Source: Aureimonas sp. SA4125
Lineage (GTDB): Bacteria > Pseudomonadota > Alphaproteobacteria > Rhizobiales > Rhizobiaceae
Direction: 5' to 3'
NCBI RefSeq assembly: GCF_019973775.1
Contig: NZ_AP025032.1
Span: forward strand, 3,286,001 to 3,350,000
DNA: 64,000 nt
In this document: positions 45,812 to 54,764 of the stretch, in pieces
Layout: the number at the start of each line of letters is the position of its first letter
How positions within the stretch are numbered: position 1 is the stretch's first letter
Position numbers and translations under genes: made by a program
Notes under the pieces: generated by a model
What the model saw: the letters and a program-made list of their open reading frames with translations, nothing else
What the model was told of the DNA's origin: nothing
Database searches by the model: none

Positions 45812-46148
45812 TTCCCCGCTGCCTGCCCCTTATCCCTACCGCGATGGGCTGCCCGGACACTTGATCTCGATCAATCGCCGGATCCCGATACAGTGCGATG
45901 GTCCGCCAGTTCACGCGGCGATGCGATCACGTCAATTCGCGCTGCGGCAAACGACGACGCGCTCGCGCCGCCGCCGCCGTGACGGTGTTCACCCCGGGGA
46001 TGATGGCGGATGACGGCGACGATGATGGGGCGGAAAGCCACAGGCGGCAAGGCCGGCTCGTCCGCATCGATCGGGAACGGCCCGGCCTGCGTCTCCGCCG
46101 ACTGCCGCGCCGAGATCACCGGGGCATGAGCCTTGCCGGGGACAATCC
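45812..46148. other. Intergenic region, no gene recognised
   Basis: 337 bases between the cytochrome c gene and the MgtC-like gene, which diverge. Open frames on both strands are Arg/Asp-rich or Gly/Ala-rich without family features. Presumably it holds both promoters; no clear -35/-10 pair was identified. Confidence 0.4.
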
Positions 46149-47414
46149 GTGATTCCGGATCAGGAACTCATCCTTCGTTTCGGGACGGCCGCCGCCATCG
46201 GCCTGATCGTCGGCATTGAGCGCGGCTGGCGCGAGAGGGACGCCGCTGCGGGCTCGAGAACCGCCGGCATCAGGACCTATGCCCTCGCAAGCCTCCTCGG
46301 CGCTGTCGTGGCGGCATTGAGCCAGTCGCTGTCGAGCCCTCTGGTACTGGCAGCCGGACTTGTCGTCTACGCCGGCATTTTTGCCGGCTTCAGCTTCGCC
46401 GAGGCCCGCGAGGAGGGAACGTTCAGCGTGACAGGGGCCGTGGCCGGGGTGACGGTCTTCTGTCTCGGCGCGCTCTGCGTGACAGGCAGCGTCACAGCCG
46501 CAGCCGCCGCCGGCGTCGGCATGGCAGGTCTCCTGGCCAGCCGGGAACGACTACATGGGCTGCTTTCCCGGCTGACTTGGCGGGAACTGCGCTCGGCCCT
46601 CCTCCTTCTGACGATGTCGGTCATCATCCTGCCCTTGCTTCCCGATCGCACCCTGGACCCTTTCGGTTCGGTCAATCCGCGCGAGATCTGGGTCTTCACC
46701 GTGCTGACGGGAGCGCTTTCCTATGCCGGCTACATCGCCATTCGGCTCGCGGGACCCGCCAGGGGCCTTGCCATCAGCAGTCTGGCGGGCGGGCTCATTT
46801 CGTCCACGGCGATCACCGTTGCGCTGGCGAGGCGAGCGACAGCTGACGCGCGTTCCGGCCCGCTCGCCGGAGGCGCAGCACTCGCTGGAATGGTATCGGC
46901 TCTGCGCGGGCTGACACTGGCGACGGTCGTTGCGCCCTCCCTCTTCGCTCAGCTGGCTGTGCCGGTACTGGTCGGGGCAACCATTTTCGGCGGCAGCGGC
47001 GCCTACCTTCTGTCCCGCTCGAAAGAGCACACGGGCTCCGGCGTTTCGGATCCCGGCAATCCCTTCGATCTTCTGCCGCTCCTGCTGTTTGCTGCCTTCC
47101 TCGCCGTCGTCGCCTTCCTTGGCGGGTGGATGACGTCGCAGTTTGGATCCGGCAGCATCTTCGCTACCGCCGCGGTCTTCGGTCTGGCCGATATCGACGT
47201 CGCCGTCCTGACGACGGCCCGGCTCGTCGGCGGTACGCTGACTTTAGACGACGGCGCCAAAGCGGTTCTGCTGTCGCTCGGCGTCAACGCTGCCGCACGA
47301 TCCGTCTATTCTTTCGCCCTGGGATCTCGCGGCTTCGCCCTCCGTCTGGGGGGGATCACCCTTGCGGCAGTCGCCGCGGCAGCCCTTGCGGCGCTGCCCC
47401 TGCTCGCCACTTAG
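46149..47414 (+). CDS. MgtC/DUF4010-family membrane protein
   Basis: 421 residues from GTG 46149. The N-terminal MgtC/SapB domain has FGTAAAIGLIVGIERGWRER and AGIRTYALASLLGAVVAALS, the typical GIERGW and RTY signatures. A DUF4010 domain with about seven helices follows, including SVIILPLLPDRTLDPFG near residue 160 and the later SSTAITVALARRA and ATAAVFGLADIDVAVLTTAR. Homologues are putative Mg2+-related or pH-homeostasis transporters; substrate unknown. Confidence 0.88.
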   Translation: MIPDQELILRFGTAAAIGLIVGIERGWRERDAAAGSRTAGIRTYALASLLGAVVAALSQSLSSPLVLAAGLVVYAGIFAGFSFAEAREEGTFSVTGAVAGVTVFCLGALCVTGSVTAAAAAGVGMAGLLASRERLHGLLSRLTWRELRSALLLLTMSVIILPLLPDRTLDPFGSVNPREIWVFTVLTGALSYAGYIAIRLAGPARGLAISSLAGGLISSTAITVALARRATADARSGPLAGGAALAGMVSALRGLTLATVVAPSLFAQLAVPVLVGATIFGGSGAYLLSRSKEHTGSGVSDPGNPFDLLPLLLFAAFLAVVAFLGGWMTSQFGSGSIFATAAVFGLADIDVAVLTTARLVGGTLTLDDGAKAVLLSLGVNAAARSVYSFALGSRGFALRLGGITLAAVAAAALAALPLLAT

Positions 47415-47480
47415 GACCGGTCTGGCCGACGCCCCCGCTCCTGGCCGCGTCGTCGCGGCGAACACCCGGCAACGCCCGCG

Positions 47481-48077
47481 TCAGTACAGCCACTGCTCCG
47501 GCAAGCGCGCCTCGAAGGCTTCGCCGGCTGCGATCCGGCCGGGCTTTTCGACCCAGGCAACGAGCCCCCGTCGATGGCGTGCCGCCTTGACGAAGCCGAG
47601 CTCGATGTCATCGCGCCCTACAACGTGCTGGGCGATGCTCCATCCGGCCGAGCGGCAAGGCAGATTGTCGCCGTCGACCTTGAGCGTCACGCCCCCTTTG
47701 AAGAAGAGAAGGGTTCGCGGCGGCAACCAGGAGAGGTCGGCAAGGCCCTCCACGAGGAGATTGCCACCGATCCATTCCGGCCGGATTTCGGGAATGCCGA
47801 GGGTGTCCGCCACGCTCTGCAACTCGTCCGGTGCCAGAAGCGACAATTGCCGCTCGTTGCGCATCTCGGTACGGCGCGGATACCAAGGCTCCCGCCCGCC
47901 CGACAGCCGGGTCGCTCCGCCATGGCGGTCACCCTCGATACCATCGAAGCCGAGGTCCAGCGTCTCGACGGCCGTGGTGGCGAAACCCTCGTCGAGGGTC
48001 CGGTAGAGGCCGGCGACGCGCCCCTTGATCCGCCGCGCCGGCAGGCGCCTTCGCTGCGACGGGAAGAGATCAGTCAT
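47481..48077 (-). CDS. MOSC-domain protein
   Basis: 198 residues from the ATG at 48077, overlapping the end of dedA by eight bases. A MOSC fold, which carries sulfur or molybdenum cofactors, is indicated by VETLDLGFDGIEGDRHGG near residue 38, RNERQLSLLAPDEL, the GGNLLVEGLADL segment and a C-terminal RRGLVAWVEKPGRIAAGE. The usual conserved Cys is in LPCRSAG. The exact reaction is unknown. It is translationally linked to dedA. Confidence 0.85.
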   Translation of the reverse strand: MTDLFPSQRRRLPARRIKGRVAGLYRTLDEGFATTAVETLDLGFDGIEGDRHGGATRLSGGREPWYPRRTEMRNERQLSLLAPDELQSVADTLGIPEIRPEWIGGNLLVEGLADLSWLPPRTLLFFKGGVTLKVDGDNLPCRSAGWSIAQHVVGRDDIELGFVKAARHRRGLVAWVEKPGRIAAGEAFEARLPEQWLY

Positions 48078-48720
48078 GCCGGTGTGGCGCCTCGTCGGAA
48101 CGAAGGTTGGCCGGCGGCGCCCCGGGGGGACGGCGGAAGGTGATGACGCGGTAGAGATAGATGAGGACGGCAAGGACGATGACCGCGTTCGAGACCGGAC
48201 CGATATAGCCTTCGATCGAACTGAAATTGCGCCCGAGATAATAGCCGGCGAGCGCCAGGCCTGCCGTCCAGACGACGGTGCCGACGGCCGAGACGGCAAG
48301 AAACAGCCAGAAGGGCATGCGCGCCAGACCGGCCGGAACCGAGATCAGCGTCCTGACCGTCGGAACCAGGCGCCCGAACGAGACGGCCCAATAGCCGTAG
48401 CGACAGAACCAGCGATCGGCGGCGACGACGTCCTCCGGCGTCATCGTCAGCCAGCGGCCGTAGCGCTCGGCGAGCCACAAGACGCGCTTTTCGCCGAAGA
48501 CGTAGCCGAGATAGTACCAGGGCACGATGCCGAGAAGCGATCCGATCGATCCGGCGACGATGACCGCGACGATCGACATCTCGCCGCTCTCGGCGCGATA
48601 GCCGGCGAGCGGCATGATGACTTCCGAGGGAATGGGCGGGAAGATGTTCTCCAGGAACATCAGCAGCGCGATCCCCGAGACGCCGAAGTTTTCCATCAGG
48701 CTTTGGACGAAGTGATCCAT
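48070..48720 (-). CDS. DedA-family membrane protein
   Basis: 216 residues with a VTT/DedA fold of reentrant and transmembrane helices: LMFLENIFPPIPSEVIMPLA near residue 20, VAGSIGSLLGIVPWYYLGYV, FGRLVPTVRTLISVPAGLARM (the conserved Arg/Gly motif) and VVWTAGLALAGYYLG. DedA proteins include flippases recycling undecaprenyl phosphate or phosphatidylethanolamine; which lipid this one moves is not known. First gene of a pair with the MOSC gene. Confidence 0.93.
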   Translation of the reverse strand: MDHFVQSLMENFGVSGIALLMFLENIFPPIPSEVIMPLAGYRAESGEMSIVAVIVAGSIGSLLGIVPWYYLGYVFGEKRVLWLAERYGRWLTMTPEDVVAADRWFCRYGYWAVSFGRLVPTVRTLISVPAGLARMPFWLFLAVSAVGTVVWTAGLALAGYYLGRNFSSIEGYIGPVSNAVIVLAVLIYLYRVITFRRPPGAPPANLRSDEAPHRHD

Positions 48721-48857
48721 CGGTGTTCCGTTCGATTGGCGGCTCGAGAGAGGCAGGAAAAGGCAGGCTGCGGGAGGCCGCGGCAGCGATCGTCGATCGC
48801 AGACGTCATTCGTCTCCTGCCGTTGCAGGAGCCCGGCAGCAGTGTCAACCTGCCGGG

Positions 48858-49262
48858 ATGGCGACCGGATTGTTGACCTTCGATTCCTTTTCCTGGGCGA
48901 GCCTCCTTGCCAAGCGCGAGGCGCTGGTGATCGACCGCCTGCGACCGCGCGGCATGGCTCTTACCGCGGCGCTGGAGGAAGCCGGCGCCGTCGTCACGCT
49001 TGCCCCCGGCCAAAGCATCGCCGCCGACCGGCTGGGCGAACGGAAATATTCGCTCATCGTTCTCTCCCTGTCCGTCGGCGAGCCGGTTCTGGATCGGATG
49101 GCCCCGTCCCTGGCGGCGGCCGGCGCCCCGCAAGTGGTGGTGCTCGTCGAGCCGCCGCGCCACGCGGAAATTCGCGCGATATGCCCGCATGCGCGGATCG
49201 GCGACCATCGGATGTCGGACCGTGAACTCGTCATGTTCATCATCGGCACGCCCGACGAATGA
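48858..49262 (+). CDS. Degenerate receiver-like protein (hypothetical)
   Basis: 134 residues from the ATG at 48858. The pattern ALVIDRLRPRGMALTAALEE, AGAVVTLAPGQSIAADRL, YSLIVLSLSVGEPVLDRM, APQVVVLVEPPRHAEIRAIC resembles a CheY-like fold, but the phospho-acceptor Asp position (LIVLSLSVGE) is Ser and the second acidic pair is absent, so phosphorylation is unlikely. It is convergent with the HWE kinase/response-regulator pair at 49407-51264. It may be a decoy receiver; the fold assignment is tentative. Confidence 0.6.
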   Translation: MATGLLTFDSFSWASLLAKREALVIDRLRPRGMALTAALEEAGAVVTLAPGQSIAADRLGERKYSLIVLSLSVGEPVLDRMAPSLAAAGAPQVVVLVEPPRHAEIRAICPHARIGDHRMSDRELVMFIIGTPDE

Positions 49263-49406
49263 ACCGGCTGGCTCGGCGACACGGCCGAACCGCTCCCGCC
49301 ACGTCACCCGCCTCCGATCGTTGGCCGGGGCAATCGCGCCAGGCTCGCGTAGTCCCCCTTCGAGACCGCGCCTGCCCCTGCCGCCCGGATCCCGCCCCCG
49401 GCGGTG

Positions 49407-49793
49407 TCAGGACCGGGTCGCTCCTTCGCGGGCCAGGCCGACGGCGCTGGCGATCTGTTCCATCGTGTACGGCTTCTGGACGACCTCGCAGGACTGCCAT
49501 GCCGCATCGACGCCGGCCCGGCCGTAGCCGGTGGCGAACACGATCGGCACATTGCGCTGCCGCAGTCTCTCGGCCACCGGATAGACCTTGTCGCCGCCGA
49601 GATTGACGTCGAGGATCGCGACGTCGATGGCGGCGATGACGTCCAGCATGTCGAGGGCACGGCTGAGCTTCATGGCGAGGCCGACACAGTCGCAGCCGAG
49701 ATCCGCCACCATGTCCTCCGGTTGCATGGCGACAAGGCTCTCGTCCTCGACGAGGAAGACTTTCAGTCCGGGGGGAAGCATCGGCTCAAGCAT
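49407..49793 (-). CDS. Single-domain response regulator
   Basis: 128 residues, only a receiver domain: acidic pair in FLVEDESLVAM, phospho-acceptor Asp in VAILDVNLGGDKVYPVA, Thr in IVFATGYGRAG and Lys in EVVQKPYTMEQ. The sequence type (VNLGG..VYPVAERL) is that of the receivers paired with HWE kinases in Rhizobiales. It overlaps the kinase gene upstream by eight bases, so the two are a cognate pair. No output domain, so it acts by protein interaction or as a phosphate relay. Confidence 0.92.
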   Translation of the reverse strand: MLEPMLPPGLKVFLVEDESLVAMQPEDMVADLGCDCVGLAMKLSRALDMLDVIAAIDVAILDVNLGGDKVYPVAERLRQRNVPIVFATGYGRAGVDAAWQSCEVVQKPYTMEQIASAVGLAREGATRS

Positions 49794-51264
49794 GCGAGGA
49801 TTCGACGCTCTCGACAGCGTCCGCGGCCACCTCGAGGCGACAGATCAGCCCGTTTGGATCGAGGTCCAGATCGAGGCGACCGTCCAGTTCTCCCTCGACG
49901 ATGCGCTTCAACATTCGCATGCCCATCCCCTTTCGCAACGGCTGCGGCGGCGAACCGACACCCGTTTCGGTCCATTGCAAAGCCAGGAACGGCTTGTCGC
50001 CGGCGCCGGCCCGGCTCCAGGAAATTTGCAGCGAGCCGGCGACCAGTGACAGTGCGCCGAACTTTGCCGCATTGGTCGCCAACTCGTGGAACACCATGGC
50101 GAACGCGATGGCCGCCTTGGGGCTGAGATCGATATCGGGTCCCGACAGGGCGATGCGGGAGGGCTCGAAAGCAGCCAGTTCCTGCTCCAAAAGAACAGAC
50201 AACTTCACCGTTTCCCAGTGCCGCTCGCTAAGAACATTGTGAGCTTTCGACAGGGCCATGATGCGGGCCTCGAAGGCCCGGCGGGCCGCCTCGGTCTCGG
50301 TGTCGCGAAAACTCTGCCGCGCGATCGACTGCACCGTTGCCAGCGTGTTCTTGACCCGGTGGTTGAGCTCGTCGACCAGAAGCCGCTGGCGCTGCAACGC
50401 GACGAAATGTCCGGTCCGGTCAGTCCCCTGGACGAGAATACCGGTGACGGCCCCCTGCACGTTTTGGATCGGATGGGCGGCGAAATCGAAATAAGCCTCG
50501 CGGACCCCCTCGCCGCCCGGCGCTGCCAGCACGATGCGCTTGTCCTCGGCATTGTGGGCGACGCCGTCGGCGAAGACGGCGTCCAGCATTTCGTAGAAGC
50601 CCTGCTCGCCGATATCGGGAAAGGCGGTGCGGACATCGCGCCCGATCAGCGGACGGTCCCCGACAAAGCGTTGAAAGGCGTCATTGGCGAAACTGAAAAT
50701 GTGGAACGGGCCGTCCAATATGGCAACCATCGCCGGCGCTCGCTGAAACAGGCGCTTGAAATCGGCGCTGTCGGACATGCTGGAGCGATACGCGTCCTCG
50801 GCTTCGCGCGCACGTTGCAGCAGTTCGGTCTCGCCGCTCAGGGTGCGGAAGGGCAAGGCCGCGGTCGGCGGACGCTGCGCCAGTTCGGTCACGTCGACGG
50901 TATTCTGCATGACGTAGGCGACATTTCCGTCTTCGTCGAAGAGCGGAATGTGGACCGCCGACCAGAAGCGGGTTTCGAGGCCGCCCCCGTCGCGCTCGGG
51001 CCGAGGTATGTCGTAGCGGAGGTAGGCGATCGTATCGGCCTCGCCGTTCGAGAAGACCCGCAACAGCGAAGCGTGGACCCGCTTGCCGCTGTCGCCCTCA
51101 TTGGGAAACAGCGCGAAGAGGTTGTGCCCGAGGAGTTCCTCTTTCGTGCGCCCGACGACCGCCTCGTAGGCGGCGTTCGTCGCGACATAGTCGAATCGTC
51201 GGTCGAGCACCATGTGGGGGCTCGGCAGCGCGGCGAAGAGACTTTGATAGTCGATCGGTTTCAT
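49786..51264 (-). CDS. PAS-PAS HWE sensor histidine kinase
   Basis: 492 residues, no membrane helix. Two PAS domains are at about residues 7-130 (PHMVLDRRFDYVATNAAYEA) and 165-290 (APAMVAILDGPFHIFSFAND). The HWE kinase core starts at about 300: ELNHRVKNTLATVQSIARQ with the phospho-His, LSKAHNVLSERHWETVKL, FHELATNAAKFGALSL, LQWTETGVG and KGMGMRMLKRIVEGEL. Such PAS-linked HWE kinases sense light (LOV), oxygen or redox state; no LOV Cys motif is evident, so the signal is unknown. Paired with the receiver gene it overlaps. Confidence 0.92.
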   Translation of the reverse strand: MKPIDYQSLFAALPSPHMVLDRRFDYVATNAAYEAVVGRTKEELLGHNLFALFPNEGDSGKRVHASLLRVFSNGEADTIAYLRYDIPRPERDGGGLETRFWSAVHIPLFDEDGNVAYVMQNTVDVTELAQRPPTAALPFRTLSGETELLQRAREAEDAYRSSMSDSADFKRLFQRAPAMVAILDGPFHIFSFANDAFQRFVGDRPLIGRDVRTAFPDIGEQGFYEMLDAVFADGVAHNAEDKRIVLAAPGGEGVREAYFDFAAHPIQNVQGAVTGILVQGTDRTGHFVALQRQRLLVDELNHRVKNTLATVQSIARQSFRDTETEAARRAFEARIMALSKAHNVLSERHWETVKLSVLLEQELAAFEPSRIALSGPDIDLSPKAAIAFAMVFHELATNAAKFGALSLVAGSLQISWSRAGAGDKPFLALQWTETGVGSPPQPLRKGMGMRMLKRIVEGELDGRLDLDLDPNGLICRLEVAADAVESVESSHA

Positions 51265-51497
51265 TCAGCCTGCTGCACACTCATTCCATCGTCGGTGCGA
51301 ATTCGGTCCCGCAATCGGTATAGGTCGCGGGGCTGAATTAACACCATCGAGCCGAATTTATCAGCCGAAGTGATTACTTTCTCCGGCAGGGATGGAGCGA
51401 CAGTTCGGCCGGGTGCCCGAGGGCAAATCCCTCGGGAGCCTTTCCCCGGACGGGGCGACGGCGTCTGTTCTTCGATGGAGCGCCGCCGGTGAAGCGA

Positions 51498-53147
51498 TCA
51501 GCGCGTCAGCCGCTTGTAGGTCGGGCGCTTGGGATTGACCGAGTCCGGGCCGAGGCGGCGGATCTTGTCCTGCTCGTAGTCCTCGAAGTTGCCCTCGAAC
51601 CATTCGACATGGCTGTCGCCCTCGAAGGCGAGGATGTGCGTCGCGAGCCTATCGAGGAACATGCGGTCATGGCTGATGACGACGGCGCAGCCGGCGTATT
51701 CCTCCAGCGCATCCTCCAGCGCCGTCAACGTCTCGGTATCGAGATCGTTGGTCGGTTCGTCGAGGAGGATGACGTTGGAGCTCGACTTCAGCATCTTGGC
51801 GAGATGCACCCGGTTGCGCTGGCCGCCGGAGAGCGTGCCGACCTTCTGCTGCTGGTCGGTGCCCTTGAAATTGAAGTTGCCGACATAGGCTCGCGAGTTC
51901 ATCTCGAACTTGCCGAGCTTCAGGATGTCGCTGCCGCCGGAGATTTCCTCCCAGACGTTCTTGTTGCCGTCGAGGCTGTCGCGGCTCTGGTCGACATAGC
52001 CGAGCTTGACCGTGTCGCCGATCTGGATCGAGCCGGAATCGGGCTGCTCCTGGCCGGTGATCATGCGGAACAGCGTCGTCTTGCCGGCGCCGTTCGGCCC
52101 GATGATGCCGACGATGCCGCCGGCCGGCAGCTTGAAGGAGAGGTTCTCGATCAGGACGCGGTCGCCATAGCTCTTGGTGACGCCGTCGAGTTCGATGACG
52201 CGGTTGCCGAGGCGCTCGCCGGCCGGAATGACGATCCGGCCATCGGCCGGCTTGCGGTTCTCCGACAGTTCGACGAGATCGGAATAGGCCTTGATGCGGG
52301 CCTTCGACTTCGTCTGGCGGGCTTTCGCGCCCTGCTGGATCCACTCGCGCTCGCGGGCGAGCGCCCGGGAGCGCGCGTCGTCCTCGCGTCCTTCCTGGAT
52401 CATCCGCTTCTGCTTCTTCTCCAGATAGGTCGAATAGTTGCCCTCGTAGGGAACGCCGCGGCCACGGTCGAGCTCGAGGATCCAGCCGGTGACGTTGTCG
52501 AGGAAGTATCGATCATGCGTCACCATCAGCACGGAGCCGGTGTATTCGCGCAGGTGCTTTTCCAGCCAGTTGATGGTTTCGGCGTCGAGATGGTTGGTCG
52601 GCTCGTCGAGGAGGAGGATGTCGGGCTTCGACAGGAGCAGCTGGCAAAGCGCGACGCGGCGCTTCTCGCCACCCGACAGCGCCACGACATTGGCGTCGCC
52701 CGGCGGGCAGCGCAGCGCTTCCATCGCCATCTCGACCTGCGGCTCGAGATCCCAGAGGTTCTGCGCGTCGATCTCGTCCTGGAGACGGGCGCCCTCGTCG
52801 GCGGTCTCGTCGGAATAGTTCATCATCAGTTCGTTGTAGCGGTCGAGGATCGCCTGCTTTTCGGCAACGCCCAGCATGACGTTCTCGAACACAGTCTTCG
52901 TCTCGTCGAGATGCGGCTCCTGCGGGAGATAGCCGACCTTGGCACCCTCGGCCGCCCAGGCCTCACCGGTATAGTCGGTGTCGGTCCCGGCCATGATCTT
53001 CAGGAGCGTCGACTTGCCCGAACCGTTCGGCCCGAGGATGCCGATCTTGGCATCGGGGTAGAAGGACAGGTGGATGTCCTCGAGCACCTTCTTGTTGCCG
53101 TAGGACTTCTTCAGGCCGGACATGTGATAGATGAACTGGCGTGCCAT
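51498..53147 (-). CDS. ettA: ABC-F translational throttle EttA
   Basis: Soluble ABC-F ATPase that binds the ribosomal E site and gates the first steps of elongation by ATP/ADP ratio. 549 residues with two ABC domains and no membrane part. Domain 1: Walker A GPNGSGKST near residues 39-47, ALSGGEKRRVALC, LLLDEPTNHLD. The linker contains the arm and P-site tRNA interaction motif region (KQKRM... and ARERE). Domain 2: GPNGAGKTT, TLSGGQRNRVHLAK, ILLDEPTNDLD. Single gene. Confidence 0.95.
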   Translation of the reverse strand: MARQFIYHMSGLKKSYGNKKVLEDIHLSFYPDAKIGILGPNGSGKSTLLKIMAGTDTDYTGEAWAAEGAKVGYLPQEPHLDETKTVFENVMLGVAEKQAILDRYNELMMNYSDETADEGARLQDEIDAQNLWDLEPQVEMAMEALRCPPGDANVVALSGGEKRRVALCQLLLSKPDILLLDEPTNHLDAETINWLEKHLREYTGSVLMVTHDRYFLDNVTGWILELDRGRGVPYEGNYSTYLEKKQKRMIQEGREDDARSRALAREREWIQQGAKARQTKSKARIKAYSDLVELSENRKPADGRIVIPAGERLGNRVIELDGVTKSYGDRVLIENLSFKLPAGGIVGIIGPNGAGKTTLFRMITGQEQPDSGSIQIGDTVKLGYVDQSRDSLDGNKNVWEEISGGSDILKLGKFEMNSRAYVGNFNFKGTDQQQKVGTLSGGQRNRVHLAKMLKSSSNVILLDEPTNDLDTETLTALEDALEEYAGCAVVISHDRMFLDRLATHILAFEGDSHVEWFEGNFEDYEQDKIRRLGPDSVNPKRPTYKRLTR

Positions 53148-53594
53148 GAGGGACGCGTCTCCGTCGTAAGATGGATAAAGAGGTTGCGCCGTCTCTAAGC
53201 CATCGGGCGCCGCGGAGCAACGCTGGTGAACCGGCGACGGCCCGTTCTTCGCCTCCGGGCGCTTGCCTCGACGCGCCCCCCTATGCCCTCGAAGTCGCGC
53301 CGGCGATCATTTCCCGCGGGCTCGGACGGGAGGCCGATCTCGGGGGATGGCCCCGGCCGCGATCAGGCCGTCGAGGGCACCGTTCCTATCCCGTCCATCG
53401 CTGCCACCGCCTCGTCCGTCGGCGCGCCCTCGGCGAGATCGTGACGGCGAAGCCGGACGGCCCGCACCGATGCTCGCGCCGTTATGGCTGGCATTGTCCG
53501 GCCCCTCCCCCTTCCCTGAGAGCTACTTCTTGCCGCTCCTTTGCGGGCCATCCGGAATTTCATCGCCGCGCAGCGGGAAGAGCGAGCGAAGCCC
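53148..53594. other. Intergenic region, no gene recognised
   Basis: 447 bases between the ettA start and the RNase T2 stop, both on the minus strand. Open frames on both strands are Arg/Ala/Pro-rich shadows without conserved features. No repeat or terminator with a T-tract was seen. It should contain the ettA promoter near 53160-53250. Confidence 0.4.
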
Positions 53595-54623
53595 TCACTG
53601 CAGTCCGACCGCATCGACCACCCCGTCGGTACAGCCGCCGTCGGTCGGGGGCGCCGCGAGGATCAGCGCGCCGATATCAGCGTCGGGCGTGATTTCGCCG
53701 ACAAGGCCAATGGTGATTTCGCCGATGAGGCGGCGGGAGCCGTCCTTGCTGCAGGCGATGCGGATACGCTCCCCGGCGCCGGCGCCAAAACCGTCGTCGA
53801 AGGCGGCACGGACCTCGTCGAGCGTGACGCTCTCGCCGATCCGGCCGGCGAACAGTGCGCTGACCGGCGAGGCGGCAATCGCCTCGACCAGCCGCACCGA
53901 ATCGGCGAAGTAGGCTTCCGCCGATCCGTAGCAGGTGCCGTGGCGGATCCATTCGTGCCGGTCCAGCATGGACTGCGTCCCCGGCATCACCTTCTCGAGC
54001 GCCGCACGGGTGGGGGCACTGACCTCAGGGGCCGGCAACTCGTCCCAGTCCGATGCCTTGTCCGTCGCCTTGTCGGCCGCGCTGACGCCGCAGTATTCCT
54101 TGCCGCGCGGCTGCGGCCAGAGACCGTGCAGGGCGAAATGGGTGGCGTCGAAGCGGTCCGCCGTCTGGTTGCGGCACTCGGTCTTGTTCGAGCGCCCCTC
54201 GCAGAAGGCCGGCTGCCAGCTGATCGCCAGGAGATTGCGGGTCGAAGCCTTGCCTCCCGCCACCGATTGCGGCTCGCCCGGCGTAGCGGGCTCGTCGACG
54301 ACCGGCACGTCGTCCACTGTCACGACGCGCGTGCCGCAGTCGATCTTCACCCAGCGCCGCTCCGGCGTCGCCCCGTCGACCCCGATCCAGTAATGCGTTC
54401 CCGGCACCTTGTTCTGCGCGAACAGGCGATAGGCACGGCCGACGTCGAGGCGGACATCGCCCGGATTGTCGGGCTTGCGGATCGCCGGTGTCGCTTCGCA
54501 GGCGCTCCTGGCGATGAAGAACCCGTCGATCGCCGGCTGTGCCCGCGCCGCGACGGGATGAAAAGCGGCGGCCATGAAAACGGAGAGAATGGCGACGCCG
54601 CAGAGACCGAACCGCATGCGCAT
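53595..54623 (-). CDS. Secreted ribonuclease T2
   Basis: Periplasmic or secreted non-specific RNase. 342 residues from the ATG at 54623, with GGAAGGA upstream; a longer frame to 55022 crosses the divergent hydrolase gene. It has a signal peptide ending AARA-QPA (about residue 28). Residues about 30-110 form an extra N-terminal module (RSACEATPAIRKPDNPG, VGRAYRLFAQNKVPGTHYWI) not found in minimal RNase T2. The catalytic CAS-1 motif is FALHGLWPQP and CAS-2 is HEWIRHGTC, with both active-site His present. The start is 142 bases from that of a divergent hydrolase. Confidence 0.92.
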   Translation of the reverse strand: MRMRFGLCGVAILSVFMAAAFHPVAARAQPAIDGFFIARSACEATPAIRKPDNPGDVRLDVGRAYRLFAQNKVPGTHYWIGVDGATPERRWVKIDCGTRVVTVDDVPVVDEPATPGEPQSVAGGKASTRNLLAISWQPAFCEGRSNKTECRNQTADRFDATHFALHGLWPQPRGKEYCGVSAADKATDKASDWDELPAPEVSAPTRAALEKVMPGTQSMLDRHEWIRHGTCYGSAEAYFADSVRLVEAIAASPVSALFAGRIGESVTLDEVRAAFDDGFGAGAGERIRIACSKDGSRRLIGEITIGLVGEITPDADIGALILAAPPTDGGCTDGVVDAVGLQ

Positions 54624-54764
54624 GTCGATTTCCTTCCAGAAGCCGTAAGCAGCAGCTCCGTTCAGCATCGCCCATCGCATGCGGCACGACAAGATGGATC
54701 CCCTGCGGACAGGCAGTCTCATCGACTGTCGCCGCCTTCCGCCCAAGGGCGATCCGTGGGAAGT

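Noticed and set aside
45898..46152. 84-residue plus-strand frame upstream of the MgtC-like gene
   Set aside because: Composition is Arg/Asp-biased, there is no domain, and it overlaps the better-supported start of the next gene.
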